A program made the position numbers and the translations under genes. A DNA stretch of 44,498 nucleotides from Silicimonas sp. (lineage in GTDB: Bacteria; Pseudomonadota; Alphaproteobacteria; Rhodobacterales; Rhodobacteraceae), in NCBI GenBank assembly GCA_022340315.1, contig JAJDOD010000128.1, positions 1 through 44,498 of the forward strand, written 5' to 3'. Under the pieces are notes generated by a model. The model saw only the letters and a list, made by a program, of their open reading frames with translations. It was not told the origin of the DNA and ran no database searches. Below, piece after piece: positions 24,640 through 34,352 of the stretch (positions within the stretch are counted from its first letter, which is position 1; every line of letters begins with the position of its first letter).

Positions 24640-25401
24640 ATGGTGGAAGCATTTACCGGCAACCTGGACCTCGCCAGTTTAACCCTCTGGCTTTTCTGGA
24701 TTTTCTTCGCGCTTCTCATCTACTACCTGCAGCGTGAAAACATGCGCGAGGGCTATCCCCTCGAAGATGATGAGGGCAATGTCTCGGCCAACCAGGGCAT
24801 GTTCCCGGTGCCGGACGACAAGACTTTCATCCTGCCGCATGGCAAGGGCACGCTGAGCCTGCCATCCGGGCAGAAGGCCGAGCGGAGCGACCTGGCGCTG
24901 GCGCGCACCAACGCGTCGAACGGGTTTCCCTTCGAGCCTACGGGCGATCCGATGGCAGACGGCGTGGGCCCGGCAAGCTGGGTGATCCGCGAGGACGCGC
25001 CGGAGCTGGATGCGCGGGGTCATGCGAAGATCGTGCCATTGGCCCATGCCGAGGCCTTCCACATCAACGCGGGCCGCGATCCGATCGGTTTGCCGGTGGT
25101 GTCGGCGGACAAGCAGATCGTGGGCACGGTGACGGATGTCTGGATCGACGAGCCGGAATCAATGGTTCGCTACGTCGAGTACGAGCTGGAGGGCGGCGGC
25201 AAGAGGCTGGTGCCGATCACCATGTGCCGGATCAAGAGCGACCGGGTTTCGGTGGTCTCGCTTTATGCCGCGCAATTCGCCGGTGTTCCGGCCACGGCGA
25301 GCGGCACCCAGGTGACCAAGCTCGAGGAGGAGAAGATCTGCGCCTACTACGGCGGCGGGTATCTCTATGCCGCGGCCGGTCGGCAGGAACCGCAGATCTG
25401 A
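24640..25401 (+). CDS. puhA: photosynthetic reaction center H subunit
   Basis: 253 aa, YYLQRENMREGYPLEDDEG, typical PuhA. Confidence 0.98.
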   Translation: MVEAFTGNLDLASLTLWLFWIFFALLIYYLQRENMREGYPLEDDEGNVSANQGMFPVPDDKTFILPHGKGTLSLPSGQKAERSDLALARTNASNGFPFEPTGDPMADGVGPASWVIREDAPELDARGHAKIVPLAHAEAFHINAGRDPIGLPVVSADKQIVGTVTDVWIDEPESMVRYVEYELEGGGKRLVPITMCRIKSDRVSVVSLYAAQFAGVPATASGTQVTKLEEEKICAYYGGGYLYAAAGRQEPQI

Positions 25402-25538
25402 GAGGATGAGCATGTTGCGGACAGTTGAATTCAGATTGCCCCCCGAACGCATTCGCTTTCGCGAACGCTGCCTCGGGACTCACTCCGAATTCGGGATGCT
25501 TGTGTACCGCAACACGCTCGGAAAGGGAGGGAACGCCC

Positions 25539-26165
25539 ATGACACATGACGATTTTGCCATAGAGCCGGTGAGGGGCCTGCCCGAGCGCCCGCCGGAAGG
25601 GGAGCACATCCTCTGGCAGGGCAAGCCCGATACATGGGCGCTGACCCGCTCGGCGCTCGCCTTCTGGTGGGTCATGGGATACTTCGCGGCCCTCGCCTTG
25701 TGGCGGTTCCTGGCGGCGCTGGATTTCATGTCGGTGGGTCAGGCCATCGGCAGCGCGGTGCCGTTCCTGATCCTTGCCGTGATCGTCGGCTGTCTCCTCT
25801 ACCTCACCGCGTGGGTGCAGGCGCGGGCGACGGTCTATACCGTCACCAACAAACGGGTCGCGATGCGCGTCGGCGCGGCGCTGACGATCACGCTGAACCT
25901 GCCCTATCGCCAGATCGGGAGCGCCGACCTGGATTTGCGGAAGGACAGAACGGGCACCATTGCCCTGACGACGACTGGTGACGTGAATTTTGCCTACCTG
26001 GTGCTCTGGCCGCATGTGCGACCGTGGCGGTTCCCGGCGCGGCCCGCGCTGCGCTGTATTCCGGACGCCGAGCGGGTGGCGCGGATCCTGGCCGAGGCCG
26101 CTGAGGCGCGGGTTTCGATGCCGCAGGTGGGCCGGATCGCCGGCACCACGGTGGCGGCGGAGTAG
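25539..26165 (+). CDS. puhB: photosynthetic complex assembly protein PuhB (PH domain)
   Basis: MTHDDFAIEPVRGLPERPPEGEHILWQGKPDTWALTRSALAFWWV...; ORF-track start trimmed. Confidence 0.92.
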   Translation: MTHDDFAIEPVRGLPERPPEGEHILWQGKPDTWALTRSALAFWWVMGYFAALALWRFLAALDFMSVGQAIGSAVPFLILAVIVGCLLYLTAWVQARATVYTVTNKRVAMRVGAALTITLNLPYRQIGSADLDLRKDRTGTIALTTTGDVNFAYLVLWPHVRPWRFPARPALRCIPDAERVARILAEAAEARVSMPQVGRIAGTTVAAE

Positions 26166-26170
26166 GCGCG

Positions 26171-26653
26171 ATGGGACAAGTTCAGACACGGGTCTATGCC
26201 GATCGTGACGCGATGATCCCGCGCGCACTGGTGCGTGGCGTGATGGCTCTGATGCTGGCGGCGCTGGCGATTACGACCTACGCCAGCGTTACGGATCGCC
26301 CGCCGGTCTCAACGCCGCCGGTAGCGCCGGTCAAGGCGGAGGCATCGCTGATCCTTGAAAGCGACGCCGCGAGCGGGGCGGCTACGGTCTGGCTGTCCGA
26401 CGGCACGCTTCTGGCCGATCTCGATCCGGAAGCAGGCGGTTTCATCGCGGGTGTGCACCGCGTGATCCTGCGCGAACGCATCAAGCACCGCGTGGCCTTG
26501 GATGGCCCGGTGCTGCTGCAGGCATTTGAAAACGGCCGCATGGCCATCACTGACCCCGCGACGGGGTGGAGCGCTGACCTGATGGGGTTCGGCGCGGACA
26601 ACGCGGCAGCCTTTGCCCGGCTGCTGGCCCAGACACAGGGAGGGAACACCTGA
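26171..26653 (+). CDS. puhC: photosynthetic complex assembly protein PuhC
   Basis: 160 aa, one N-terminal TM, position after puhB. Confidence 0.88.
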   Translation: MGQVQTRVYADRDAMIPRALVRGVMALMLAALAITTYASVTDRPPVSTPPVAPVKAEASLILESDAASGAATVWLSDGTLLADLDPEAGGFIAGVHRVILRERIKHRVALDGPVLLQAFENGRMAITDPATGWSADLMGFGADNAAAFARLLAQTQGGNT

Positions 26654-26949
26654 TGGGATTACTGACAAAGGATTTTGAGCGCGTGCCTTGCACGGTGGAG
26701 GTATCGCATTGCTTCGACAGCCTGCACGCGCATGTGCGCTTCGACGACGGCTCGGTCATCTATCCGGGTGACGAAGTGCGCGTGCACGGCGCGGAGATCA
26801 TGGCGCCATTTGGCGAGGTTGTCACCGAGCAGCGGATGGCGACGATTGCGCGCGCGTCCAAGCTGGAGCGACTCTGGACCCGTCTGACCGGCGACCTGGA
26901 AGTGATGGAACTTTGCGAGTTCTCGTTCTCCGAGGAGGTGACGCTATGA
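26653..26949 (+). CDS. conserved PGC-linked small protein of unknown function (98 aa)
   Basis: MGLLTKDFERVPCTVEVSHCFDSLHAHVRFDDGSVIYPGDEVRVHG...; overlaps the puhC stop (TGATG) and the acsF start (ATGA). Confidence 0.85.
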   Translation: MGLLTKDFERVPCTVEVSHCFDSLHAHVRFDDGSVIYPGDEVRVHGAEIMAPFGEVVTEQRMATIARASKLERLWTRLTGDLEVMELCEFSFSEEVTL

Positions 26950-28076
26950 ACGCCCATTCTGGAAAGCACACCGCCGATGCCACGACGGTCGAGGAAGGTC
27001 TTGCCATTGCCGAGGCGCAGGACAAGCAGTTCAACGACGAGATGGCGACCGAGACGGCGATGCAGAACACGCTGCTCACGCCGCGGTTCTATACCACCGA
27101 TTTCGACGAGCTGGACGCCATCGACGTCGAGCCGGTGCGTGATGACTGGGACAAGCTGATCGCGCAGATGGTGGCGGATCCCAACAAGGGGCATTTCAAG
27201 AAGAACGAGGACTGGGACCACATCGACTGGGAGAACATGGAGCCGCAGCTGAAGAAGGAGTTCATCGACTTCCTGATTTCCTCCTGCACTGCCGAGTTCT
27301 CGGGCTGCGTGCTTTACAAGGAAATGAAGCGGCGCGGCACCAACAAGGACGTCACGCAGCTGTTTCAACTGATGGCGCGCGACGAGGCGCGGCATGCGGG
27401 GTTCATCAACGATGCGCTGCGCGAGGCGGGGCTTCGGGTAAACCTCGGATTTCTCACGCAGAAGAAGAAATACACCTATTTCCGGCCGAAGTTCATCTAT
27501 TACGCGACATACCTTTCCGAGAAGATCGGCTACGCGCGCTACATCACGATCTACCGGCATCTCGAGGCGCATCCCGAGCACCGGTTCCACCCGATCTTCA
27601 AGTGGTTCCGCGAGTGGTGCAACGACGAGTTCAGCCACGGCGAGGCCTTCGCGCTTCTTATGAAGACCGACCCGAAGCTGACGAAGGGCGTCAATGTCTG
27701 GTGGATCAAGTTCTTCCTGACGGCGGTCTATGCGACGATGTATGTCCGCGACCATCAGCGCCCGGCCTTCCATGCCGCGTTGGGCGTCGATCCCGATTGG
27801 TATGCACATGAGGTGTTTACCAAGACTTCGAAGCTGAGCGAGCAGATCTTCCCGATCACGCTGGATATCGAGCACCCTGCCTGGCAGCGGAACCTGGAGA
27901 AGCTGCAGCGCGCGAACGTGCGGATCGCCAGGGCCAAGGAGGTCGGCGGCATCGGCGGGAAACTCTCTCAGCTTGGCGGGTCTCTGGCGGCGGCGAGCGC
28001 ATTCGCGGCGCTTTACTTTATTCCGTCGAAGAAGCACCGCGTCCCGGAGAACGTGCGGCTGGAGCCGGTCTATTGA
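26946..28076 (+). CDS. acsF: aerobic Mg-protoporphyrin IX monomethyl ester oxidative cyclase
   Basis: MNAHSGKHTADATTVEEGLAIAEAQ...; diiron-type ...DEARHAGFINDAL... and ...NDEFSHGEAFALLM... Confidence 0.97.
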   Translation: MNAHSGKHTADATTVEEGLAIAEAQDKQFNDEMATETAMQNTLLTPRFYTTDFDELDAIDVEPVRDDWDKLIAQMVADPNKGHFKKNEDWDHIDWENMEPQLKKEFIDFLISSCTAEFSGCVLYKEMKRRGTNKDVTQLFQLMARDEARHAGFINDALREAGLRVNLGFLTQKKKYTYFRPKFIYYATYLSEKIGYARYITIYRHLEAHPEHRFHPIFKWFREWCNDEFSHGEAFALLMKTDPKLTKGVNVWWIKFFLTAVYATMYVRDHQRPAFHAALGVDPDWYAHEVFTKTSKLSEQIFPITLDIEHPAWQRNLEKLQRANVRIARAKEVGGIGGKLSQLGGSLAAASAFAALYFIPSKKHRVPENVRLEPVY

Positions 28077-28101
28077 TGGCGGTCACGGCGATATGCGTCG
28101 A

Positions 28102-28159
28102 GGGGGCTCTGCCCCCGCCCGCTGCGCGGGCCCCCCGGGATATTTCCGGACCGATGAAG
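28102..28159 (+). repeat. dispersed hairpin + GGATATTT..CCGATGAA element, copy 4 (acsF-puhE spacer)
   Basis: GGGGGC-TCT-GCCCCC, GCCCGC-TGC-GCGGGC, CCCCCGGGATATTTCCGGACCGATGAAG. Confidence 0.75.
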
Positions 28160-28197
28160 AACGGTTTCGGTTTCATTGTCAGAGGTTTGGCGCGCTG

Positions 28198-28998
28198 ATG
28201 CTTTCGCCCGTCGTCATAGCCCTTCTCGCTGCGGTGCTGCTGTGGTGGTTCTCCACCGGGGCGATCCTGGTTGCAGTGCGGTTGGCCGAGCGGGGCGGCA
28301 AGCGGGCGGGGATTCGTGCGACGCTTCTGGGCCTGCCGCTTCTGCTGGTCGGAGGGTGGGCGTTCCTCCACACCCTTTCCGATACAAGCCTGATGGGTGT
28401 CTATGGCGGGTTTCTTGGCATCCTGGCGCTTTGGGGTTGGGTTGAACTTTCGTTCCTGACCGGCACGCTGACCGGCCCGCATGACGAGCCCTGCCCGCCC
28501 GACCGTTCCGGTTTCGAGCGGTTCCTGCGCGCCTGGTCGGCCATCGCCTATCACGAGATCGTTCTGACCGTGCTTTTCGCCTTCGTCGTGCTGTCGAGCC
28601 TTGGCGCCGAGAACATGGTCGGCACCTGGACCTATCTTATCCTCTACTTCGCGCGGATCTCGGCCAAGCTGAACCTGTTCCTTGGCGTCGCGCGGGTGAA
28701 TACCGAGTTCCTGCCGCGGCATCTGTCGCATCTTGGCAGTCACTTTCGCATCAAGCGGATGAACTGGTTTTTCCCTGTATCAGTTACGCTTTTGACACTT
28801 GCGCTTGGTTGCTGGATCGAGCGCCTGATGGTTGCGGACACAGTCGCCGACCAGGCGGGTTTCGCACTTCTCACCGGGCTGACCGCCCTCGCACTTCTCG
28901 AACACTGGCTTCTCATCCTGCCCCTGCCGGATGCGAAGCTCTGGCGCTGGATGCTTCCCGCTCCCGCGCCCAAGACAACCGAAGGGGAAGAAAGATGA
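28198..28998 (+). CDS. puhE: PuhE (DUF3623-type membrane protein)
   Basis: [34 protein letters not shown]..., multi-TM, between acsF and hemA. Confidence 0.9.
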   Translation: MLSPVVIALLAAVLLWWFSTGAILVAVRLAERGGKRAGIRATLLGLPLLLVGGWAFLHTLSDTSLMGVYGGFLGILALWGWVELSFLTGTLTGPHDEPCPPDRSGFERFLRAWSAIAYHEIVLTVLFAFVVLSSLGAENMVGTWTYLILYFARISAKLNLFLGVARVNTEFLPRHLSHLGSHFRIKRMNWFFPVSVTLLTLALGCWIERLMVADTVADQAGFALLTGLTALALLEHWLLILPLPDAKLWRWMLPAPAPKTTEGEER

Positions 28999-30209
28999 AC
29001 TTCGACAAATTGTTCAACATGCAGCTCGACGCGCTGAAGCAAGAAGGCAATTACCGGATATTCGCCGAACTTGAGCGCCAGTGCGGGGCGTTCCCCAAGG
29101 CGAAGTGCCATGACGTTGAGAGTCCGGACGAAGTGACGGTCTGGTGTTCCAACGACTACCTGGGCATGGGACAGAACCCGTTGGTGCGCGAAGCCATGAA
29201 AGAAGCGATCGACCGGTGCGGAACCGGCGCGGGTGGCACGCGCAACATCAGCGGCACCAACCACGAGCATCTCCTGCTGGAGCGGGAACTGGCGGATTTG
29301 CATGGCAAGGAGGCGGCCCTGCTGTTTACCAGCGGATATGTCTCCAACTGGGCGTCTTTGAGCACTTTGGGCGCGCGGCTGCCCAATGCGGTGATCCTGT
29401 CGGACAGTCTCAACCACGCCTCGATGATCGAGGGTATTCGCCATGCGCGCTGCCCGAAAGTGATCTGGGAGCATAACAATCCGCAGGATCTGGACCGCAA
29501 GCTGGCCGCCTTGCCCGCGAACGCGACCAAGATCGTGGCTTTCGAAAGCGTCTATTCGATGGACGGGGACATTGCGCCGATCCGCGAGATCGTCGAGGTG
29601 GCCGAGAAGCATGGGGCGATGACCTATCTCGACGAGGTCCACGCGGTCGGGCTTTATGGACCTAGGGGCGGAGGTGTGGCCGAACGCGAGGGGCTGATGG
29701 ACCGGATCACGCTGATCGAGGGCACGCTGGGCAAGGCCTATGGCTGCATGGGCGGCTATGTCACCGGGTCGGCAGCACTTTGCGACTTTATCCGCAGCTT
29801 TTCTTCCGGCTTCATCTTCACGACAGCGTTACCGCCGGCGGTGGCGGCGGCGGCGCGCACCTCGATCGCTCATCTGAAAGTGAGTGATGTCGAGCGGAAA
29901 CAGCAGCGCCGGCAGGTGGCGAAGCTGCGCGATATGCTGGATCGGCGCGGCATTCCGCACATGGACAATCCGAGTCATATCATCCCGGTAATGATCAAGG
30001 ATCCTGTGAAATGCCGCATGCTTTCCGACATTCTGATGCGGGAGTGGGGGATCTACGTTCAGCCGATCAACTATCCGACGGTTCCCAAGGGGACAGAGCG
30101 TCTGCGTTTTACGCCTGGTCCGCTGCATTCGGACGCCGAGCTTGAACATCTGGTTGAAGCCCTGACGGTCTTGTGGAAGCAATGCGCCATCGCGCACGCC
30201 GTTGCGTGA
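28995..30209 (+). CDS. hemA: 5-aminolevulinate synthase
   Basis: [31 protein letters not shown]..., [26 protein letters not shown]. Confidence 0.97.
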   Translation: MNFDKLFNMQLDALKQEGNYRIFAELERQCGAFPKAKCHDVESPDEVTVWCSNDYLGMGQNPLVREAMKEAIDRCGTGAGGTRNISGTNHEHLLLERELADLHGKEAALLFTSGYVSNWASLSTLGARLPNAVILSDSLNHASMIEGIRHARCPKVIWEHNNPQDLDRKLAALPANATKIVAFESVYSMDGDIAPIREIVEVAEKHGAMTYLDEVHAVGLYGPRGGGVAEREGLMDRITLIEGTLGKAYGCMGGYVTGSAALCDFIRSFSSGFIFTTALPPAVAAAARTSIAHLKVSDVERKQQRRQVAKLRDMLDRRGIPHMDNPSHIIPVMIKDPVKCRMLSDILMREWGIYVQPINYPTVPKGTERLRFTPGPLHSDAELEHLVEALTVLWKQCAIAHAVA

Positions 30210-30233
30210 TTGATATCGCATAGCAATTTGACC

Positions 30234-30270
30234 TGACATATCTCGTGCTAAGTAGATGTGAGATACGTCA
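30234..30270. promoter_or_regulatory. inverted repeat in cytochrome c2 gene leader
   Basis: TGACATATCTC (30234-30244) / GAGATACGTCA (30260-30270), 10 of 11 complementary, 15-nt spacer, just before RBS GGAGG. Confidence 0.55.
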
Positions 30271-30283
30271 ATGGAGGATACCA

Positions 30284-30730
30284 ATGAGACTGTTCACAGC
30301 TTCGGCCGTTCTCGCCAGCCTGATCGCGGTGCCTGCTTTCGCGGGTGGCCATGCTTCCGGCGACGCGGCAGCGGGCGAGAAGACGTTCAACCAGTGCAAG
30401 GCTTGCCACTCGATCACTGACGCTGATGGCAATGATATCGTCAAAGGCGGCAAGACCGGACCGAACCTTTGGGGCCTTCCGGGCCGTACTGCCGGTACGG
30501 AGGCGGATTTCGGCAAGTACAAAGACAGCATCGTGGCCGCAGGTGAAGGCGGGCTTGTCTGGGACGAGGCGAATTTCGTCGCCTATGTCCAGGACCCGAA
30601 CGCGTTCCTCAAGGAAGTGACCGGCGACAGTAAGGCGCGTTCTGGCATGGCGTTCCGTGCCCGCAAGGAAGAGGATGCGATCAACGTCTGGGCCTATATC
30701 GCGAGCGTTTCGCCCGAACCGGGTTCGTAA
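30284..30730 (+). CDS. cycA: cytochrome c2-type class I cytochrome c (secreted)
   Basis: Signal peptide MRLFTASAVLASLIAVPAFA; CKACH heme motif; TGPNLWGLPGRTAGT; C-terminal Met ligand region (ARSGMAF). Confidence 0.88.
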   Translation: MRLFTASAVLASLIAVPAFAGGHASGDAAAGEKTFNQCKACHSITDADGNDIVKGGKTGPNLWGLPGRTAGTEADFGKYKDSIVAAGEGGLVWDEANFVAYVQDPNAFLKEVTGDSKARSGMAFRARKEEDAINVWAYIASVSPEPGS

Positions 30731-30745
30731 ATCGCGCATCGGAAC

Positions 30746-30769
30746 CGGGCGGCGCCGATCCGCCGCCCG
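30746..30769 (+). terminator. hairpin downstream of cycA (terminator-like)
   Basis: CGGGCGGCG-CCGATC-CGCCGCCCG, 9-bp perfect stem; weak T tract. Confidence 0.6.
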
Positions 30770-30968
30770 TCGTTCCCAAAATCGTCACCGATCAAATATT
30801 GTATTTTTTTCCAGATACTTAGCGTGTTAACTGCGCCCCATGACCTCGTTTCCAACAGAAACACGATCCTGATAAAACCGGGGAATTGTCTGGGTCTTTC
30901 CCCATTCTCGCCCGATTTGCCCTGCAAACACTGCCTGCCGGGGGGCAAGAACAAGGGTAAGTTACCTG

Positions 30969-31874
30969 ATGGACCGACTGACGGAAATGGAAGCCTTTGC
31001 GACCGTCGTGGATCAGGGTGGTTTCACCGATGCCGCGAAGAAGATGGGAATTTCCAAGTCGGCCGTGTCAAAGCACGTTTCGTCCCTGGAAGCCCGGTTG
31101 GGCGCCCGCCTTCTGAACCGCACCACCCGCCGTGTATCGCCAACCGAGATCGGATTGGCGTATTATGACCGGGCCCGCCGGGTACTGAACGACGCCGGTG
31201 AGGCCGATGCGCTTGTCACCTCGATGCAGTCGGCCCCCTCGGGTCTGCTGCGGATATCGGTTGCGACCGACTTCGGCGTGAACCACCTGAGCCCTGTGCT
31301 GGGCGAGTTCCTGCAGGAATTCCCCGAGATCACCGTGAACATGGTGCTGAACAACCGCTATGTGGAACTGATCTCGGAAGGTTTCGACCTGGCGATCCGC
31401 ATGGGCGAGCTTGAGGATTCGACGCTGAAGGCCCGCAAGCTCTGCGAGACCAACCGCCGGATGATCGCCTCGCCCGCCTATTTCGAGAAATATGGCCGGC
31501 CGCAGAAGATCGACGATCTGAACGAGCACAAGCTGTTGCACTACTCGAACAACTCGAGCGGAAACGTCTGGAAGCTGACCGCGCCTTCGGGCGAAAAGCG
31601 CCAGGTGCGCACTGCGGGCTGGCTGACGGTGAACGATGGCCAGTCGCTGCTGAACGCCGCAATCGCTGGCCTTGGCATCGCCTATCTGCCGTCATTCCTT
31701 TACGCCGACGCGATGACGCGTGGCGAGGTTCAGGAAGCAATTCCCGAACTGCCGATCGAAACCCAGGGCATCTACGCCGTCTACCCGCCGGGCCGGTTCA
31801 CCCAGCCCAAGGTGCGCGCGTTCATTGATTTCCTTGTCCATGCCTTTGCCGAGAAGGGCCCGGACAGCTGGTAA
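30969..31874 (+). CDS. LysR-family transcriptional regulator
   Basis: 301 aa, MDRLTEMEAFATVVDQGGFTDAAKKMGISKSAVSKHVSSLEARLGARLLNRTTRRVSPTEIG. Confidence 0.96.
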   Translation: MDRLTEMEAFATVVDQGGFTDAAKKMGISKSAVSKHVSSLEARLGARLLNRTTRRVSPTEIGLAYYDRARRVLNDAGEADALVTSMQSAPSGLLRISVATDFGVNHLSPVLGEFLQEFPEITVNMVLNNRYVELISEGFDLAIRMGELEDSTLKARKLCETNRRMIASPAYFEKYGRPQKIDDLNEHKLLHYSNNSSGNVWKLTAPSGEKRQVRTAGWLTVNDGQSLLNAAIAGLGIAYLPSFLYADAMTRGEVQEAIPELPIETQGIYAVYPPGRFTQPKVRAFIDFLVHAFAEKGPDSW

Positions 31875-31912
31875 GGATTTTCCCTCGGTAAAAGGTCAAT
31901 TGGTATTCCTTG

Positions 31913-31938
31913 CGGGCGTCTACGGACGCCCGTTTTTT
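31913..31938 (+). terminator. intrinsic terminator after the LysR gene
   Basis: CGGGCGTC-TACG-GACGCCCG-TTTTTT. Confidence 0.9.
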
Positions 31939-32851
31939 ATTCCAGGGTCAGAAGCACGACTTCAACCCGACGGTTCGCGGCGCGCCCCTCGTCGGTAAGG
32001 TTTGATGCCACCGGGCTGAGCGCTCCGGCACCCTCGGCCTGAACCTGTTCCGCAGCGACGCCAAGCTGGCCGGTGAGCCGGTCAAGGACGGAGCGCGCCC
32101 GTTCGCGCGAAAGCGCCTCGTTGGCGTCAAGCGACCCGACTGCGTCGGTGTGTCCGACGAGAACGATCCGCGCGCCGGGATTGTCGGCCAGCCATGACGA
32201 GAGTTCCGCCAGGGAGGAAAACGGACCGGGTCCGAGATTGGCGGAGCCGACGGCGAAATCCAGATCGGTCAGTACGGTATGCCCGGAAGCAAGAAGCGCC
32301 GTTACGAGCGTGGCTCTTGGCGCCTCGGACGTCTCGCTAATCGGCGGATCGGTCACCGGGTCGGGGAGGATCGAGTCCGAAACGGTGGTCACATGCAAGA
32401 AGCCGGAGGAGGCCGAGGTCGAAGCAACAAGCGAAACCAGGCGGGGATCATCGCCGGCGCGTTCCAGCAGTGCATACCGAAAGTCGCCCAGATCGACATG
32501 CATCGCGGGCGCAGGCAGAAGGTCGAGCTGGAACCGGAAGTCAAAACCGCCACAAGCAGCATTGGCACAGGTGAAGACTTGACGATAACCCGCCGCGACG
32601 AGCTTCTCCCGGACCGGCGTAATGAGTTGCAGCGTCGTCAGGGCCGGGTTCGGGATACCATAGGAAACGCGCTCGATCGCGCCCTCCGTGCCGGAATAGG
32701 TCGTCCCCGCGCGCCAGGGCTCGCGGGGCAGGCGGACGCTGGTTGCAGGACTTTCATCGCGGCCAAGCTCGGTGCTGCCGGGTGGTGCGAGGTCGAGCGC
32801 GGCAAGCGGAGACGCGGTGACAAGCAGTAGAAACAGGAGCACGCGTCTCAT
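31937..32851 (-). CDS. OmpA-like C-terminal domain envelope protein
   Basis: Signal peptide; C-terminal ...IVLVGHTDAVGSLDANEALSRERARSVLDRL...NRRVEVVLL. Confidence 0.88.
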   Translation of the reverse strand: MRRVLLFLLLVTASPLAALDLAPPGSTELGRDESPATSVRLPREPWRAGTTYSGTEGAIERVSYGIPNPALTTLQLITPVREKLVAAGYRQVFTCANAACGGFDFRFQLDLLPAPAMHVDLGDFRYALLERAGDDPRLVSLVASTSASSGFLHVTTVSDSILPDPVTDPPISETSEAPRATLVTALLASGHTVLTDLDFAVGSANLGPGPFSSLAELSSWLADNPGARIVLVGHTDAVGSLDANEALSRERARSVLDRLTGQLGVAAEQVQAEGAGALSPVASNLTDEGRAANRRVEVVLLTLE

Positions 32852-33579
32852 GCCGTGCGTCCCGGCGCTCGTCGGTAGTGGTAGCCCGTTGCCTCGTGCA
32901 TGCCGAGCGAGCAGTAGAGAGCATTGCCGGGCACATTCGCGCGGGTAACGGCCAGCGAAATCCAGTCAAGCCCGATTGTCTTGGCCCAGTTTGCGGCAGC
33001 ACGCATCATTTTGGCGCCGACACCCTTTCTGCGGACGCCGGGATGTACCTCCAGCGCGTGGACCATGGCGATGCCGTCATGGCCGGAGACGAAGCCGGTG
33101 CCGCAAGGCGTATCGCCGCTCCGACCCAGGAAACTGGTCCTGGGCTCGGAGGCACGCTCCATGACGGCGATCCGGGCCGGGCCAATGCCGCCGTGGGCCC
33201 AAAGTTCGCGCTGGATTGCGAGCGGTGGCCAGCTTTTCGTGGCGTCGGTCAGTGTGAGAGCGCCAGCGAGGCTGTCGACCGATGCGAGGTAGAGTACGAC
33301 GGGATCTACGATTTCATAACCCCGTCTTTCGAGTTCGGCGTCGAGCATTTCGTCGCCGTTGCGGACCATGAAGAGCGGTCTCTGGCCTAGCTCCTTCATC
33401 CCGTTTTCGGCGCTGGCTATGTCGTCCGGTGTCACCGCCTCGGTAGCCGTGGCCGAAGAGACACGCTGCCCGCCACCTTCGCCCTGACGCAGGCACCAGG
33501 GTCCAACGGCAAGAAACCTTGCAGCCGGCCAGGTCGCATCGAGGACTTCCAGCAGGCGAGTGGGGTCAGGCCGGGTCAT
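32848..33579 (-). CDS. GNAT-family N-acetyltransferase
   Basis: MTRPDPTRLLEVLDATW...; ALEVHPGVRRKGVGAKMMRAAANWA...GNALYCSLGMHEATGYHYR; start trimmed from merged ORF. Confidence 0.88.
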   Translation of the reverse strand: MTRPDPTRLLEVLDATWPAARFLAVGPWCLRQGEGGGQRVSSATATEAVTPDDIASAENGMKELGQRPLFMVRNGDEMLDAELERRGYEIVDPVVLYLASVDSLAGALTLTDATKSWPPLAIQRELWAHGGIGPARIAVMERASEPRTSFLGRSGDTPCGTGFVSGHDGIAMVHALEVHPGVRRKGVGAKMMRAAANWAKTIGLDWISLAVTRANVPGNALYCSLGMHEATGYHYRRAPGRTA

Positions 33580-34307
33580 GCGGCGTCGTCCCCGAATAGC
33601 TCGAGCAGACGCGCACATGCGGCGAAGAGCTTGTCCTGCTCGGTGCCGCGGATCACGATGTTGGCCCCGTAGCGCCCATCCTTCTGGAACGGGTAGGAGC
33701 CGAAGGTGAGTGTCGTATATTCGCGTGCGAGAAGGCCCAGCGGCTCGGCGATGTCGCCCTCGCCCCGGGTGATACGGATCGTCTGGGAGAGCAGGGGCTC
33801 GCCGCCGGTGAGCTTCGGCAGCACGCTTTCGACCATCGCCGTGAAAACCGACGGCACACCGGCCATGACATGCACGTTGCCCAGCGTGAAGCCGGGGGCG
33901 ACCGACACCGGGTTGTCGATCAGCGTCGCCCCCTCGGGGATACGTGCCATGCGCATCCGAGCGGCGTTGAACTCCATTCCCTGGCGGTCGTAGTGCGCGG
34001 CGAGTAGCGCGCGGGCATCCTCGCGCACGTCGATCGCGGCTCCGAAAGCCTGGGCCACGCAATCGGCGGTAATGTCGTCATGGGTCGGGCCGATGCCGCC
34101 GCTGGTGAAAACGTGGTCGAAACTCCCCGACAGCACGCGGAGCGCGGCAACGATTGCGGGGGCGTCGTCGGCGACCACGCGTACTTCTTTCAGGTCGATG
34201 CCGGTCTCGGTCAGCCGGCCCGCAAGATGGTGCATGTTCGCATCGCGCGTGCGGCCGCTGAGGATCTCGTCCCCGATCACCAGCATCGCCGCCGTTGGAT
34301 TTGCCAT
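33576..34307 (-). CDS. competence/damage-inducible CinA-like molybdopterin-binding domain protein
   Basis: MANPTAAMLVIGDEILSGRTRDANMHHLAGRLTETGIDLKEVRVVADD...FTSGGIGPTHDDIT. Confidence 0.9.
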   Translation of the reverse strand: MANPTAAMLVIGDEILSGRTRDANMHHLAGRLTETGIDLKEVRVVADDAPAIVAALRVLSGSFDHVFTSGGIGPTHDDITADCVAQAFGAAIDVREDARALLAAHYDRQGMEFNAARMRMARIPEGATLIDNPVSVAPGFTLGNVHVMAGVPSVFTAMVESVLPKLTGGEPLLSQTIRITRGEGDIAEPLGLLAREYTTLTFGSYPFQKDGRYGANIVIRGTEQDKLFAACARLLELFGDDAA

Positions 34308-34352
34308 GTCCCGTCCTTGTACCCCTTCATTTGACGGTATAGGGCCGCGCCC

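Noticed and set aside
25402-25538. Small ORF and short palindromes (e.g. CCGAATTCGG at 25485-25494) in the puhA-puhB spacer
   Set aside because: Stems are short or mismatched and the ORF (MLRTVEFRLPPERIRFRERC...) has no supporting features; not strong enough to report.
30201-30283. FNR/FnrL-type site (TTGAT-N4-ATCAA) upstream of cycA
   Set aside because: TTGATATCGCATAGCAA does not match the dyad; only one half-site is plausible.
32848-34062. 404-aa minus ORF as a single fusion protein
   Set aside because: The N-terminal third is out-of-frame shadow of the CinA-like gene; the GNAT gene starts at 33579 with an ATGA overlap.
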